From contig JAKOON010000050.1 of NCBI GenBank assembly GCA_022577435.1, positions 1,842,001-1,906,000 on the forward strand: a stretch of 64,000 nt of DNA, given 5' to 3'. A program made the translations under genes and the position numbers. Positions 32,426-44,646 of the stretch are shown one piece after another. Under the pieces are notes generated by a model. It did no database searches, was not told the DNA's origin, and saw only the letters and a program-made list of their open reading frames with translations. Every line of letters starts with the position of its first letter. Position 1 is the stretch's first letter. This DNA comes from Embiotoca jacksoni. Taxonomy: Eukaryota > Chordata > Actinopteri > Embiotocidae.

Positions 32426-33989
32426 TAAATTTTGAAGTCGGACGGAGGCCTGTGTTATGGAAGCCTCTATATGACATCATCTGTTTGTTTGTTGAAATAG
32501 TGCAAACACTGCATGATATATCATTGTATAATGTGTATGACATTATACCCAGGCTTGTCTGAAGCCTGTTCTTGTAAAGGTCTTAAGTTGAGTTGATGGT
32601 ATTGGCATTAATACGTTTGTCCATTAAATTAACTATGTTGATTGAATTGTATTTTCCTAACGATCCAGTTAGCGCCACATAATGGAGACATGCAATTACA
32701 GAACAATTTTCTTGCCAATTTCAGTACATTTAAAGTTGCCCTTTAGAGTTTTTGACCACTTGTTTTGCAACGCTGACAACGTGTTTGAGTTTGTGTCACA
32801 ACTCAGATAACAGAAACACATTATGTGGACTTCACTGTAATAAACACAGTGTTGGCCCACAATAAAAACTAAATGTGTATTTTGAAAAAGATGTTCAGCT
32901 GCTTGACTGCGTTTGTTTGAATAGAACCATATTTTTTACTAAAAAAAATTAAACGACAAACATTTATTGTGGTGTCACTAATAGTAGCACAAAGTTGATT
33001 TCATGGTTATTAGTAAAATAAATTATAAACAATTTTCTGGTAAGGTTAGGTAATGAAACCTAAAGTTAGTCTTAATCTTAAATTGTTTGACTAATTCTAT
33101 CTTAAAAATGTCATAACATTTTATGTATTACTCCCTAACTATTGTCTAAGTTATGGGATAAATTAATTTTGAGTTTCCAGAAATGACTGTAATTATGTAA
33201 TGAGTGACTCTACCTAACGCTTCACAGATCAGATATGTTTACTGAAGTGTCTCCTAAATCCACAGTATGACTATTTTAAGCCATGTTTGAGAGGGCCAGA
33301 CAGAGTTCAACTGCTTTAGTCTCAAACTAAGCTGAGTCTCTGTGAGGGAAAGCAGCCAATGCTAGTTCACAACATAAGAGCATCCTATTGGAATAATCTC
33401 TTCACAGTTTCCACAACCATCATCATAACTGTAGAAATAGACCTACTGTATCTACTGGGCACTGTCAGTTATAGCCCAGAGGTTAGTTTTAAATACGTAT
33501 TTGGCTGGGCCTCTACTCTAATTTTACTTCTAAACTGAAATGATGCGGGCTGACATGGACACACAATGTGCTGTTCAACCTACTGCTACCCCCTATTAAA
33601 TGCTGTGCCGATCTTGTTATATTTGCTCGAGACCCAAGAGTGATTGGCTCTGGGGACACCCAAGGTGCATGGCATGCCAAAAAGCAAAGGAATAAACAGC
33701 TCCAACTATGGATGGATGCTTCACCCTCGTGTCTCCTGTGTATTCAGTGAAAGCACGCTGCCCAGTTAACAGGGAGGAGGGGGATTTGTCTGTAAAGGGA
33801 GCGTTGTGTAGGAGTTGGAAGCATCCTTTTTCTGCAAATGTGCTTCGCATTTTGTGCCTCTGTAATGCTGTTGTAAGTCACGCAAGAAATCATGAAGGCC
33901 TATTTCCCGTTACAAGTATCCCAGACAGCCGTATTTATATTTGTGTAGTTCACAACTTGGACTAACTGTTGGCAAAATGTATTGAAATG
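32426..33989. other. Non-genic unique, AT-rich DNA
   Basis: AT-rich especially at 32930-33240. No gene, RNA or repeat family recognised. Overlapping frames at 33568-33965 are unrecognised. Confidence 0.45.
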
Positions 33990-34420
33990 CAGGTCTTGCA
34001 GAAATAAGTCAACATTTTGCCGTGCGTGAGATAAGAAGCTCACGATCCTCCTTTCGTGTCACCAGGAAATGTAGTTGCTTGAGCAAGCGGCCAATTAGCC
34101 TAGCTTAGCATAATGATTGAAAACAGGGGGAAGCACTTGTCTGGCTCTAACCGATAACAGAAAGCTCATTGACCAACAGGGTAATTCTTCTTTGTGTAAT
34201 ATATTCAAAAAACTAAACCCCTGTAAATTATTTGTGGGGAAAAATATATATATATATTTATTATTTAGATATATATCTATTATTTTGTTATCTTTAGACA
34301 GAAGCAGGTTAGTCTTTCCACTATTTTATTTTCTATGCTAACTGGCTGCTAACCACAGCTACATATTTGATATTTGTAACTCTCAGCAAGAAAGTGAACA
34401 GGCATAAAATGTTAACCTAT
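33990..34420. repeat. Palindromic foldback copy of the fish repeat family
   Basis: The left part (about 33990-34165) reads the family on the minus strand: GTCAACATTTTG, GCCAATTAGCCTAGCTTAGC, ATGATTGAAAACAGGGGG, TCTGGCTCTAACC. The right part (about 34300-34420) reads it on the plus strand: AGCAGGTTAGTCTTTCCA, TATGCTAACTGGCTGCTAAC, GCTACATATTTGA, AACTCTCAGCAAGAAAGTGAA, ending AAAATGTTAAC. The two arms thus form a long inverted repeat around an AT-rich centre containing TA tracts (34238-34272). This is the organisation of a foldback or MITE-like element. No coding capacity seen. Confidence 0.7.
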
Positions 34421-35785
34421 TATTTATTGATAATTCCTATAGCTACAAATAAGCTATCTAGCTTGAACTGATACCTCACATTACGGCATTTATAGCCCCA
34501 TAAATATCTAAAAATATTATATTTCTACAGAAAATTGCAATGATGTGATTTGAGCAGCTTCGTAAGTGGCTTGGTTGTTGTGGATGCTGCTTGCGAGGTT
34601 ATGCAATCAACTTAAATGTGAAACGATGACAGTGCAGGAAACTATTTGCAACATGAAATGGGAAACAATCTCTTAATAAGTCCAAATGTCCATTATGTAA
34701 GTTTGCTTACAAATGCGGCCGTATTCGCCATTTTGACATGCGAATTTTCACGTGGGAATCCGACATGCGGCAGAGATTTTATTTTTTTTTACCTCCAAAG
34801 CCTTTTCAATACAGTGACCGTTAATCTTTAAATTCTAAAGTAAACTCTCCAACTCCTACTCAGCTGTTTGAGAAGTGGATTGTTTGATAAGCCATCAAAG
34901 CAGCACTCTGTGAAAGCCAGTGCACCAATGACTCTGTAAGTTAATGTGACTGAGCTCTATTATATCATTTCATCTTTTATATTAAGCTTTTAACAACATC
35001 AAATGAAAGGAACAGTGATCACAATAAAAGCAATATATTTTTATCTTGCAGGATCAGCCTGATAAAATCCATCAACCCCTCATTCATCTGTGCATGTACA
35101 AAACACATAATCTAACATGAATGCACGATGTCTAGAGGTTTTGTTTTTTTGTTTTTTTTAGTTCAAGCCAGGTATTGGGATGGAAAAGAAGGTCAGACAG
35201 AAGAATTTTTTATGATAAGTGGAAGCTGACAGGTCAGTTGCCCTGAGTGCAGCACCATCTTTCCTATTCTGAACTTATAAAATATTCAGCGCCCTGGAAG
35301 ACAAAGGGAGTGCTCCAGTGACATTGACCAACACAAGCTGCTCCCTGTGGCTCCACTTGCGAGCTGTGGTGTGCGACTGCACCTATAGCAACCTTCTGAG
35401 CTTAATAACTGACCCTCACTGCCACTCCAAAACAGGTCAATCCTATGACAGACTGTGACTGATCCTTCAGTCTTTTGAAAATGAATATTAAGTTATGGAT
35501 GGCCCCTATGACTGGTGCAATGATGATTCTGGGAGAGGGTGATTTATCGTGTTACACTGCAGGCAAAAGATTTATTCCGTTATCCAGTTTTATACTGTAG
35601 CGCATGCTAGATCAAAAATAAAGACACTGGATCGATGAGAGTACAAATTGCTATAAAGATCGACTGAAATGGATATATCACACGGAGAGCCGTCACGCGA
35701 TCCATCAGCACCAGTGAACGGTGTATAATTTGTAGATGTCTTGTTTCTATCAGTTCAATATCACGACTTCCTTTCTCTAATACCC
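34421..35785. other. Non-genic unique DNA
   Basis: No gene recognised. T-rich run near 35141-35159; otherwise unique. Confidence 0.45.
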
Positions 35786-36130
35786 ACACTGACAGGAACA
35801 TATAAAATCTTTCATTGTGTCACATTCTTAAGCGAAGGTGCCATCTGACAGCCTTAAAGCGAAATCCATCGGCGGTGTCACTCAAACGTTACGCATTTTG
35901 GGAGGAAAATACAGCTTTAGATTGCTCCTTGAGTTTGGAGCTCATGATGTATGCAGCCAGTGTTTTAGCCCAGACTGTTGATATTCTGAGACAGCTCTGC
36001 CGTGGCAAATTGCCCTTGCTGAAAATAAGAAAAGTAGAGCGCTTAAACTGTTTTGTGGCCCTAAAAAAAAGCCATTGTGTTACCTCAGCAGGAGTCTACA
36101 ACACACAGCAAAAGAGAAGGAATTGATTTG
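35786..36130. promoter_or_regulatory. Candidate conserved non-coding element
   Basis: Repeat-free block with low stop density (a 103-codon plus-strand frame, 35815-36126, not resembling any protein I know). The composition and the absence of exon-like boundaries favour a conserved non-coding block over a gene. Confidence 0.27.
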
Positions 36131-38418
36131 TCTTTTACTGTAAGTCAACAGTAATTGACTGTGGTTGAGTACTTAAAAGACGTTTCCATCCGCAGAACTC
36201 ATTAGAGGTAAGGGAATGAGAAGCAGTAGGTTGCCTTTGTGTTTGTATGTGCATTGAATGATCGTACTTAAAGATAAGCGTAGCATTAATGGCAGATGCT
36301 TTAAATGCTCCCGTCTAAAACAGATTTGTCTGTGTACACCACATTAACCTCAATTTCAGAGGCTTCAACTTTAGACACATAAATGACTCACTGATCTATT
36401 TTTAAGTTTATAAATCTGCTAGAAGTAAACCAAAATATCTGACAATCTCCTACTTTGTATCAGCCTTATTTTTAAAGCCTCCTAAAGCTCAGGTGCTTTC
36501 TATTAAATGAAATAAAAGTTAAAATTGCCAAAGCAAATAAACAACAACAAAACCACACTTAATTTGAGTTGAGTTTCACACCCAAAAAAAGCGTGGTTGT
36601 AGTTTGATCAGATTTGATTGACAATGATGGCATGTAAACAAACAACCCCTCAACTGTCATTCAATTTTGTTTCAAATGCTAAATTCTGATTGGATAATGG
36701 TAGTGCATGACATCACCTTTTTCCAACTTAATTCCACTTCACAAATACAAAAATCCACCATGTGAAATAACCACAAAATGCTCAAACTCTGTTGGAAGTA
36801 AGCGTTGAAGTGAGAAACAAATTTAAAAAAATTAATAAATTAAAAAAATTAAAAAAAAATTCAGGGACTGAAAACAATATGTTAGATGCTGATCTCACAG
36901 TTGTTAGTACTGTGATTTGTATATCTCATTTCTTCAAAAATTAAATAGAAGAATGTGAAATGAAAGCAGAAGTCATGAACTAAGCAAAGTTTTCAAAGTT
37001 AGCACATGACAAATTGGATGCAGCCTCTATATTTCCCTAATTGTGCCTGTTAACTTTTTGTTGTTTCAGCACTCCCATGAAAACTTCTGCAATTAAAAGA
37101 TCCAAAAAATAGATAGCTCTGATAAGATGTCCTTGGCAGCAACAATGACCATCTTTGATCTTCGCTCGCTGCTCTCTTGGTGGAGCGACTGGAAGTAGCT
37201 TGTTAATTCTGCAGCCCTGTGTTTTTCCAGCATTCGGCTGTGTGATTCATCTCTCTGCTCCACGGCTACCCCTCTTGCACTTCTTTTCTCACACGGCGTC
37301 TTTTTTCCACGGGCCTGCTCGTGAGCCAGCCGGCCAGCCTACCGATGTTTATCATTAGTTCATTAGGGCACAAAATGGCTGCCGATTCCCTCCACCCATC
37401 CATTTCCTGACACTGTTTTATGTCATTGACCAAAGACCACGATGACTTCCTAACCTCCCGATAACACAACCTTATAACACTGTTATACAATCCTACTTAA
37501 ATATCGTGTAACGATCATTTTGTTCTTTTCTTGTGATCATTTTTGTTGTGCATATCTTACACTGTTTCTACATTTTGACTGTGACACAATACATGCATAA
37601 ATTAGTTAGTAAAAAAAAAAAAAAAAACAATCTCGGTTTTGCTTATTACTTTGAATGCCGGGGCTGAATTGTTGCTCTTGTCAGCAAAGTGATCAAAGAG
37701 ACGTTTGAAATGAAGAGGCTTTCAGTAAAGGACTCAAATCTCCCAGCGTCTAATTGTGCTGTTTAGAGAAAGCTTCGGAAAGGCTGATGGTGGTATTCAT
37801 TTTGTTGTTACTCATTCACGAGTAGGATGTATTCTGGCAAAATATTTATGCACTGGGTAACATCATTTGTGCTGTGCCTGTTATGCAGAGATGATATTTG
37901 CATTGCTCAATTTGCTCAATCTGCAATAAAATAATGTTTTGTACTCAACTAAGTTAATATTTCTATTTAGCATTACACCGTGTCTTCAAAAATAGGCATC
38001 ATGTACTAAGTAATCTTTTATTTAATTTATTCAGTTTTCCATAGTAAAACTACAAATCAGTATATCAAAAAATAGTTATGCTTCTGTGCTTCGGGTGAAA
38101 TAGACAAACAAAACAAAAGTTTCTGTCACAGACACACACAAAAAAACTTTCCAAGAATTCCTCAGGCCTGTCTGGATGTGAAAGATTCTTTGTTGTTTGA
38201 ACATGACTTTTACTCTGCTATCATCCTTCGGAGATATTCCTATGTGCTGCTTTGTCTCGGGGCCTGAGTCTTCTGCAGATAAATGCCAGCTGCTAAGAAT
38301 GCAGGTATAACAAGAAAAGCAGAGCTGGACCTCTCACTCAGGTTCAGACAGAACCAATATCTCTGAGCATTCAACAGGGGAGCTGGCATAAATATAAATG
38401 CCGAAGTGGAAATATATT
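36131..38418. other. Non-genic unique DNA, AT-rich
   Basis: AT-rich tract of TTAAAAAAATTAA words at about 36820-36862 and A16-18 at about 37612-37627. Unique elsewhere. No gene recognised. Confidence 0.45.
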
Positions 38419-38462
38419 GGAGAGGAGAGGAAAGGAGAGAAGAGGAGAGGAGAGAGGAGAAC
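38419..38462 (+). repeat. Polypurine GGAGA/GA-rich tract
   Basis: About 44 bp of pure purine built from GGAGAG and GGAAAG units. Such mirror-like purine tracts can form triplex (H-DNA) structures. Two overlapping frames across it are read-through, not genes. Confidence 0.9.
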
Positions 38463-38684
38463 CGAGCCACTTGAAGGTCTCTCGCTCGCTTTTGCTTGCG
38501 CGCCTGTCACCCATCCTCAGCACGTCACAACAAAGTGGAAACCATTCCATATTCGACTCCAATTGTCTTGTGAGTCATTACACTCCGCTCAACATAGGGC
38601 CCATTTCAATGCTGACACGGCTTGCTGTCACCACTGAATCGCATTGACATTCACAAAGTCATTCTCCACTGGGACACAGGCCTT

Positions 38685-38687
<3 letters not shown>

Positions 38688-38739
<52 letters not shown>
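38688..38739 (+). repeat. (GT)n microsatellite, about 25 units
   Basis: Nearly perfect GT dinucleotide tract of about 51 bp. The Cys-Val protein in an overlapping frame is an artefact. Confidence 0.97.
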
Positions 38740-38740
<1 letters not shown>

Positions 38741-38854
38741 AGAAAGACACAGCGTGATTGTGTCAGTTTTGAACATGAGGGATTGGGAATACTCAAAAGG
38801 TACCTATTATGGCTCTTTAGCAGTCACTGACTGGAGGCTGTCGAGCACTTGTGC

Positions 38855-39295
38855 ACTTAATTGAACTATTTCCATAGATTCGCAGTGATTTTGCTGGGCA
38901 TGACCGTTTGCCTGACCTATTGAATGGTGTGAGACTGCAGGCATACTAACCTGTGGGCCCTTTACATGTGGAATGCGAGCAACAATTAATCCATTATGCA
39001 TGAACTTCCTCCTGGGATGGCAAAAAAGAAACTTGGCCAGAATACCAACACAGCATGCAGTGTCTAACCAACTGTACAGACAACCATTCAGATTGTCTCA
39101 TCACCTTAAAAAGACGACAAAATCGATGCAAAGGTGGTACGACACTGATGGATGCTGGGCTGCTGTGCGTTGTAATGAGTCCAAAGCCTTCACAAATATG
39201 CCTGGTCATGCAGATGTTATGAGATACCTGTCATTATTATGGGAAGCTGGAGAAACTGCTTCAAAATGTGTTCAGTTTCGCTCTGACAACACTTG
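38855..39295. promoter_or_regulatory. Candidate conserved non-coding element
   Basis: Repeat-free block with GAACTATTTCCATAGATTCG, CAACAATTAATCCATTATGC (homeodomain words plus ATTATGCATG), and GTAATGAGTCC. A 107-codon frame at 38973-39296 is open but not recognisable. CNE-like by composition and words. Confidence 0.35.
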
Positions 39296-40234
39296 AAGAG
39301 TTTCACTTTATAATGAGATTAAAAAAAAATAAAAAACTATGAAAATATTTTTTAGTTTACTTTGTCCTTCTTTGGCTAATATTGGCGAAAACATGAAGGC
39401 CCCCCAACAATACTATAAAGACAGTAAAACAAACAGTGTTACTGATACATGCAGAAAACGCAGCGCACCATTCAGAGCTACGCGTCTCCAGAGAAGTCGT
39501 ATGGGTATTTTCTCAAATCTATTGTAAGTTTTTGCATAGTTGCAATAGCACAGGGCGAGACATAAATCCCAATCACTATGCTATTTTTGCAAAGGTAGCG
39601 TTGAGCACCATGGGAAATGAGCTTTCACTATTACAAAGATGACTTTTCCCTTTGTGCTGTAACGGTGCTAATGCCTGCAGGTGTATCATGTTCCAGAGGA
39701 GCCAAGGGGTATCATTAAAAAGTTGAGAATTATCTATAGATCACAACGAAATTGTCTACAGTTCATTTAGTTCTTCACAGCACATCTGGACATGTTTAAC
39801 CTATTCCACTGAGCACCGAGTGTAATCCACGGGGTGTCTAAAAATGAACTTCAAAGCGGATGGCTTTTTTAAATTTTTTTTTTATTAAAGATATCCTTCT
39901 AAAATCACACAGAACAGTATGAATCAGACAGCCAGTTAGTGCAGGGAGGAAAGTGTAGAGGTGGGATAGCGTGAGGTGAATGTGAGTCACTGGAAGTGGA
40001 GAGTTGTCCTGCAGACGGAGGTAACAGAGTTCCATAAATGGATCACAGCGGCCCACAATTATCCACAGCTGTACAAATAAAGAAATAGCTTTCATGTTTA
40101 ACTCAATTTCAAGTGAAGTCTTTGATTTCAACAATAAATTACAATTAGCCTGGTACTTGTTCCGGAGTATTGCTGTGTTCAACATGCACACTGTTGAAGC
40201 ATAGAAATCCAGAGGTAGGGAAGACTACTGAGCC
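39296..40234. other. Non-genic unique DNA
   Basis: No gene recognised; A8-T runs near 39321-39336. An open 117-codon minus-strand frame at 39838-40191 is unrecognised. Confidence 0.45.
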
Positions 40235-40380
40235 AAGAGGAGTTTTTTTCCTCCGAGCTTACGTGTTTAATCTTTGGGTTCCTCTGCTGTAAAGTTCTGT
40301 TCTTAGGAGTTTAACGTGTTAAGTGCCATGAAATAACCTATATTGTGATTTGGCGCCATATGAATATAATTGACTTGACT
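40235..40380 (+). repeat. 3' end of a fish non-LTR-type repeat
   Basis: GCCAAGAGGAGTTTTTTTCCTC, then GGGTTCCTCTGCTGTAAAG, TTAAGTGCCATGAAATAACC, and TTGTGATTTGGCGCCATATG followed by AATATAATTGACTTGACT match, with changes, a very common fish 3' tail that ends in AATTGA-type tandem units. It is probably the tail of an RTE-type or related retroposon, but the assignment is from memory. No coding part is retained. Confidence 0.7.
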
Positions 40381-41073
40381 AATTTCCATCAGAACTATTG
40401 CTAAGGAAACCCTTTCTGAAATAGTGTTGTTTTTGTCACAGTACCGAACTAGCACGGACGGACACACTGGGGAACGGTTGAAAGGCGAGCTCGGGCTTCT
40501 GACGGAGTTTTCTCAGGGAACAAGTTTTCTATATGAGAGAAGGAATTAGAAAGATGCTGGAACTTGTGAAGTCCATTGCCAGGTCAGCAGCAGGTGACGC
40601 AACATGAGGTTAACAAGGACCCTGAAGAGCTGTTGCTGAAAGTCTTAGTGCTTTCTCAGGGATGAGCTCCCACAAATCATTCAATGCTATACGTTGAATT
40701 GAATGCAACAGGGTAACTAAACTTACTTTCACTTCTATTATCCTTCAGTGTGCGACAGTGATTGCATTTGCACATGGGGATCTTGTGTAGTTGTACGGAA
40801 CTTGACTCATAGCAGCCTTACAATAAATTGGACATCCAGTCTCTTTGCGCTGCAGTTCGTCTTTTTTGCTTCGATTACTTTTGTGTTTGTGTGTGTGCGC
40901 ATTCAATTTGTAGACAAGCAGGCGGGCAGCCATCCCAGCAGGGGGCGTGAGGGAGGCTTGGGGAAGGTGGCAGGCGTGGGAGTGGATGAGGGTTGTAGTG
41001 CAGAACTACAGAGAAGAATTATTGTTAGCTCTCGCCGTGTCAGCTGTGGCAGTTGAGGCCAAAACAGCTGCAG
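40381..41073. other. Non-genic unique DNA
   Basis: No gene recognised. Short TG-rich word near 40883-40898. Confidence 0.45.
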
Positions 41074-41139
41074 TCTATCCACCCTCCCCATCCTCTCCCT
41101 CTTCATCCCTCCTCCCTTCTCCTCCTCCCTCTGCGCTCC
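41074..41139 (+). repeat. Polypyrimidine tract
   Basis: About 65 bp nearly pure C/T (CCACCCTCCCCATCCTCTCC and following). A potential triplex-forming tract. The Pro/Ser-rich frames across it are read-through. Confidence 0.85.
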
Positions 41140-41869
41140 CACCCAACATCAAAGGGAGTCTGTGACACGGCTTCGGCTGAGCTGGCCGGTTGGCTGGAGC
41201 TGCTGCACATGGGGGCCATCTACGGTTTGATACTCTATGAATATCCCACAGTGAAGCTGGAAAGCCACCAACTTTGTTCTTCTTTTTTTTTTTTTTAGTC
41301 TCGTCATCTTCCATCCGGTGCCCTGGCTCTCTGTCACACACCAGCATGCCCCCGGTCCCTCTGCCTCTGTCTCTCAGAGATCACGGTGCCGCAGATCGTG
41401 TAATAGCCGCTTGCTGCCATCGCTGGCCGTTCTGTCTGAGGAACAGAGATGCGGGCAAAACCTGCTGTGGCAAATGTTGCCCCCGAACTTTCCTCTGATC
41501 TGCACTAAAGAGGGCTTGTGAGTGAATGGTTCTGTGACTCAAGATGCCCATCGAATCGACCATGCAACCGCTTTCAGAAGGATTAGTCACCCATGTAATC
41601 CTGTACCTGGACACTGTGCGTGTGTTTGCTCTACCAGCAACATGGCAAAAAAATGTCACCACCCAACTTTGAAGAAGTTGTACTTTGTGTGAAAACGATG
41701 TCAAAGGTCTGTCGCTATGTGGTTCACATTGTTCTTGGCTTCCAGCTTCAGGGAACAGAGGTCACTTCAGTGCACTGTGAGAGACACTGTGTTTCTCTGA
41801 GGGAGGCGATCGGGCATGCGGCCAGTCAGGCACCTGCTGGGAACATGAGAATGCACCTGGGGTTAGATC

Positions 41870-41871
<2 letters not shown>
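41140..41871. other. Non-genic DNA, T14 run
   Basis: T14-15 run at about 41281-41295. The block from about 41160 to 41520 has higher GC and several overlapping unrecognised frames. No gene called. Confidence 0.4.

Positions 41872-41900
<29 letters not shown>
41872..41900 (+). repeat. (GT)14 microsatellite
   Basis: Uninterrupted GT tract of about 29 bp. Confidence 0.95.
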
Positions 41901-41904
<4 letters not shown>

Positions 41905-42699
41905 GTGCGAGGCTGTTTCCATGATATATGGGGTAGAGAAGCCTACTTCAGAGCAGATTGAGAGAGATGTTCAAATTGCTTAAATACAACAACTGGATGA
42001 CTTATTTTAGTTTTTGGACAGCTGAAGTTTGATATATTAGACGGTGGTACAATTGAAAATGTTAATGTGTGCAGGATTGAGCTTTATCTCGGCTAAAATA
42101 TGTGAAAATAATACATATCATTATAATGATATTCATCAATATTCATTTGCACAGATTCGGTCTGAATTTTTAACAGGTTAGGACACTTCTGGAAATTGGC
42201 TAAGATATAGATTATTTCCTAAGTTAGGAAGATTTCTAACAGGTGTAAAAGTTGGAGCGCATTTTCTACTTTTGAGAGTTCCATAAGTACAGGTCCTGAA
42301 CTGAATAAAGACATGCTTTTCACCAGCGCCTGCAAGCTGAAAGTCAACCATGGTGCTCATCTCACTTAATGAAGACAACGTGTGCAGGCAGCATTACAAA
42401 AGCAGGCAGACCTGTATGAATTTCTTATTCAATAGAGAATCCATGAACAGATTGTACAGAAGTGTAGATCAGCAGAAAGGAGAGCTTTTTACTCTCCGTC
42501 ACTGGACTTTCTTTTTTCTTTTCTTTTTTGCTGTGGGAGACTGTGAGGTTTGGGGATTGGAGAATCTTGCTGTCAAATCTTCTGACACTGCTCGAGATGA
42601 TCGATGGTGAGGTGTAAGCTTAGCAACTAAAAAGACAGGTACTGTAGGCTAGAAACAGGCTGGAGAAAGAAAGATACGTTCTAGGGACATTGCTCTGCT
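41901..42699. other. Non-genic unique DNA
   Basis: No gene or repeat family recognised; TC-rich run near 42507-42530. Confidence 0.45.
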
Positions 42700-42900
42700 A
42701 AAACGAGACCTTATTCTTCTCCTCAGCAAGCGTCAAAAATGTGTCAGCGAAATGGAGTCGCTCTATCCTTTCATTAATTAAATTTCAACACCTAGATAAT
42801 TAAGCCACTACTTTAATGAAATCTCTCGCGCTCGGAGCTGTGAAGAGGGAAGAGAGACGGCATCTATGCAGCGATAATGAGGAAGAAAATGTTAATCTAT
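42700..42900. promoter_or_regulatory. Candidate conserved non-coding element, homeodomain-rich
   Basis: The core carries TCATTAATTAAATTTCAAC (42771-42789), CTAGATAATTAAGCCAC (42792-42808) and CTTTAATGAAATC (42811-42823), three TAAT/ATTA-type sites in about 50 bp. The words TTTCATTA and TAATGAAA are inverted relative to each other. This is typical of homeodomain-bound enhancers in vertebrates. Confidence 0.38.
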
Positions 42901-44615
42901 AGGCAAAATCTTAACAAGGTGTTAAAATACAAGATCTTCATTTTCACTTAGGAGGAACATGAAAGGTTCACACAGCTTTTGCAAAGTAAATCCATTACAG
43001 AATACATTTCTGCTTTATGCCGTTCAGACTGATCTAACTAGTGTCAAAAATGTCCTTTTCAGCAAAAGCGAGTCAAAATCGTGTGAACCTAATTAATTTC
43101 AGCAAGAGGAATTATTCTTCTCTCCAACTGGCTTCTACTGTAACTCCTAATACATGTTGACCAAAATTTGACCAAATTGAGGAAGAAAGTGTCCACATTA
43201 GTCATTTCATATGTCAATACACTTTGTAAAGAACTTCAGGTATCAGTACATCCTGACCACCTGTGAGCTAAAGTAGGCATACTTACCATATTAACTTAAT
43301 TTCTTTTTTTCTGGGAAATACTTGGACAAATCATCCTTTACCATTAGCCTTCAGCATTCATGTACCACAGCAGCTGGTGCAGAATCTGTTAATTGTTCTT
43401 TACATATTTAATTGAGAATCCAAAATTTGAAAATGAAAAAAAATTCATTATTTCATTACTCATGTATGAATCCAATATATATGTGTATATATATATAAAA
43501 AAAACAAAAACGAATGGCTTCTTTTGGTTGTACTGACAACTATCACTTGATGACTGTGATAAAACCTTAAAAACTGGAGGATTCCCACATTCTGTGACGT
43601 TCCAGTTTCTTTCCCATAAGTCTGTTTTACATTATCACGTAATTATGGAAAACTGTTTCATAGTCTAGATGAGCAATGGAAGTGTGTATTAGGATGTAGT
43701 AATTACAACTGTTTAATTACAACCGAAAGTTAAACAACAGCGTGTAGCTTACTGTGTAGGTGTACCAGGACAGGAATGGGAACGATTTAGAACTTGCCTG
43801 AGGATCCTTGGGCCTTTAAGATTTCTTCACTAACATGATGCCATGATTAAATTATAGTTCTCAGTACATGCAATGGCACACAGTAAAAAGGAACTCCCAA
43901 TAGTTAATTTAGCCGACTTCATTTTCCAGAATGTAAATAAATATCAAACGAGGCTTAAGTTGCAGCATAGTCTACTCACTGTATCCATGGCAACATTGTA
44001 CTTCTTGTGGCTTGTAAAAGTGGTTCACACAAGTGAAGACTGTGAACATGACATTTTCAGAAATACTTTTTATGAAGAAAAAAAAGAACATTAAATTAGA
44101 TAGTGCCATCGCAGCAGTCAAGCGTGGTGAAGAATCAAATTTGGTCAGTGGCACATTTTTTTAATTTAGTATTTTAGACTTGAAACTAGAAATCAAAAGT
44201 ATCGCAAACAAGCCATTATTTGTTTTCGGAAACAAATAATGAAATAACAAATAGTTTCTCCATTTAAACATTTTTTGATCCTGGATTGAATACGAAAATA
44301 TAAAGGTTGTGCAGTCATGTTGCATTTGCATGGCAAAAAAAAAACAAGAAAAGGTTGCTCGATCCCATCATACCTTAGTGACTACTCACCTGCAATTAGC
44401 ATTAAAAAGAAAGAAAAAGACAATGCATTTTGGGGCTGTACAGATTTTTATATGCCTGCGCATGCAGATCTTCAAAAATCCCTGAGGCTTTCCTATTATT
44501 GCTGACTAGAATATACTTGAGCTCTGTTATTACTTACAGTTTAATGTATAATACACTGAGTTGGCCAGACGGGACAGCGTGAGATAGAAAGCATAAAGGG
44601 GGGGAGGGGGTGATG

Positions 44616-44616
<1 letters not shown>
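42901..44616. other. Non-genic unique, AT-rich DNA
   Basis: A TA/TG tract lies at 43475-43497. No gene recognised. GTTTTCGGAAACAAATAATG and TTATTTGTTTTCGG near 44215-44250 form short inverted words. Confidence 0.45.

Positions 44617-44646
<30 letters not shown>
44617..44646 (+). repeat. (TA)n microsatellite
   Basis: Nearly perfect TA tract of about 28-30 bp next to a G-rich patch (44598-44610). Confidence 0.95.

Noticed and set aside
35815..36126. 103-codon plus-strand frame
   Set aside because: No recognisable protein; no convincing splice or start context.
38973..39296. 107-codon plus-strand frame
   Set aside because: No similarity recognised; lies on a CNE-like block, and stop-poor stretches are common in such blocks.
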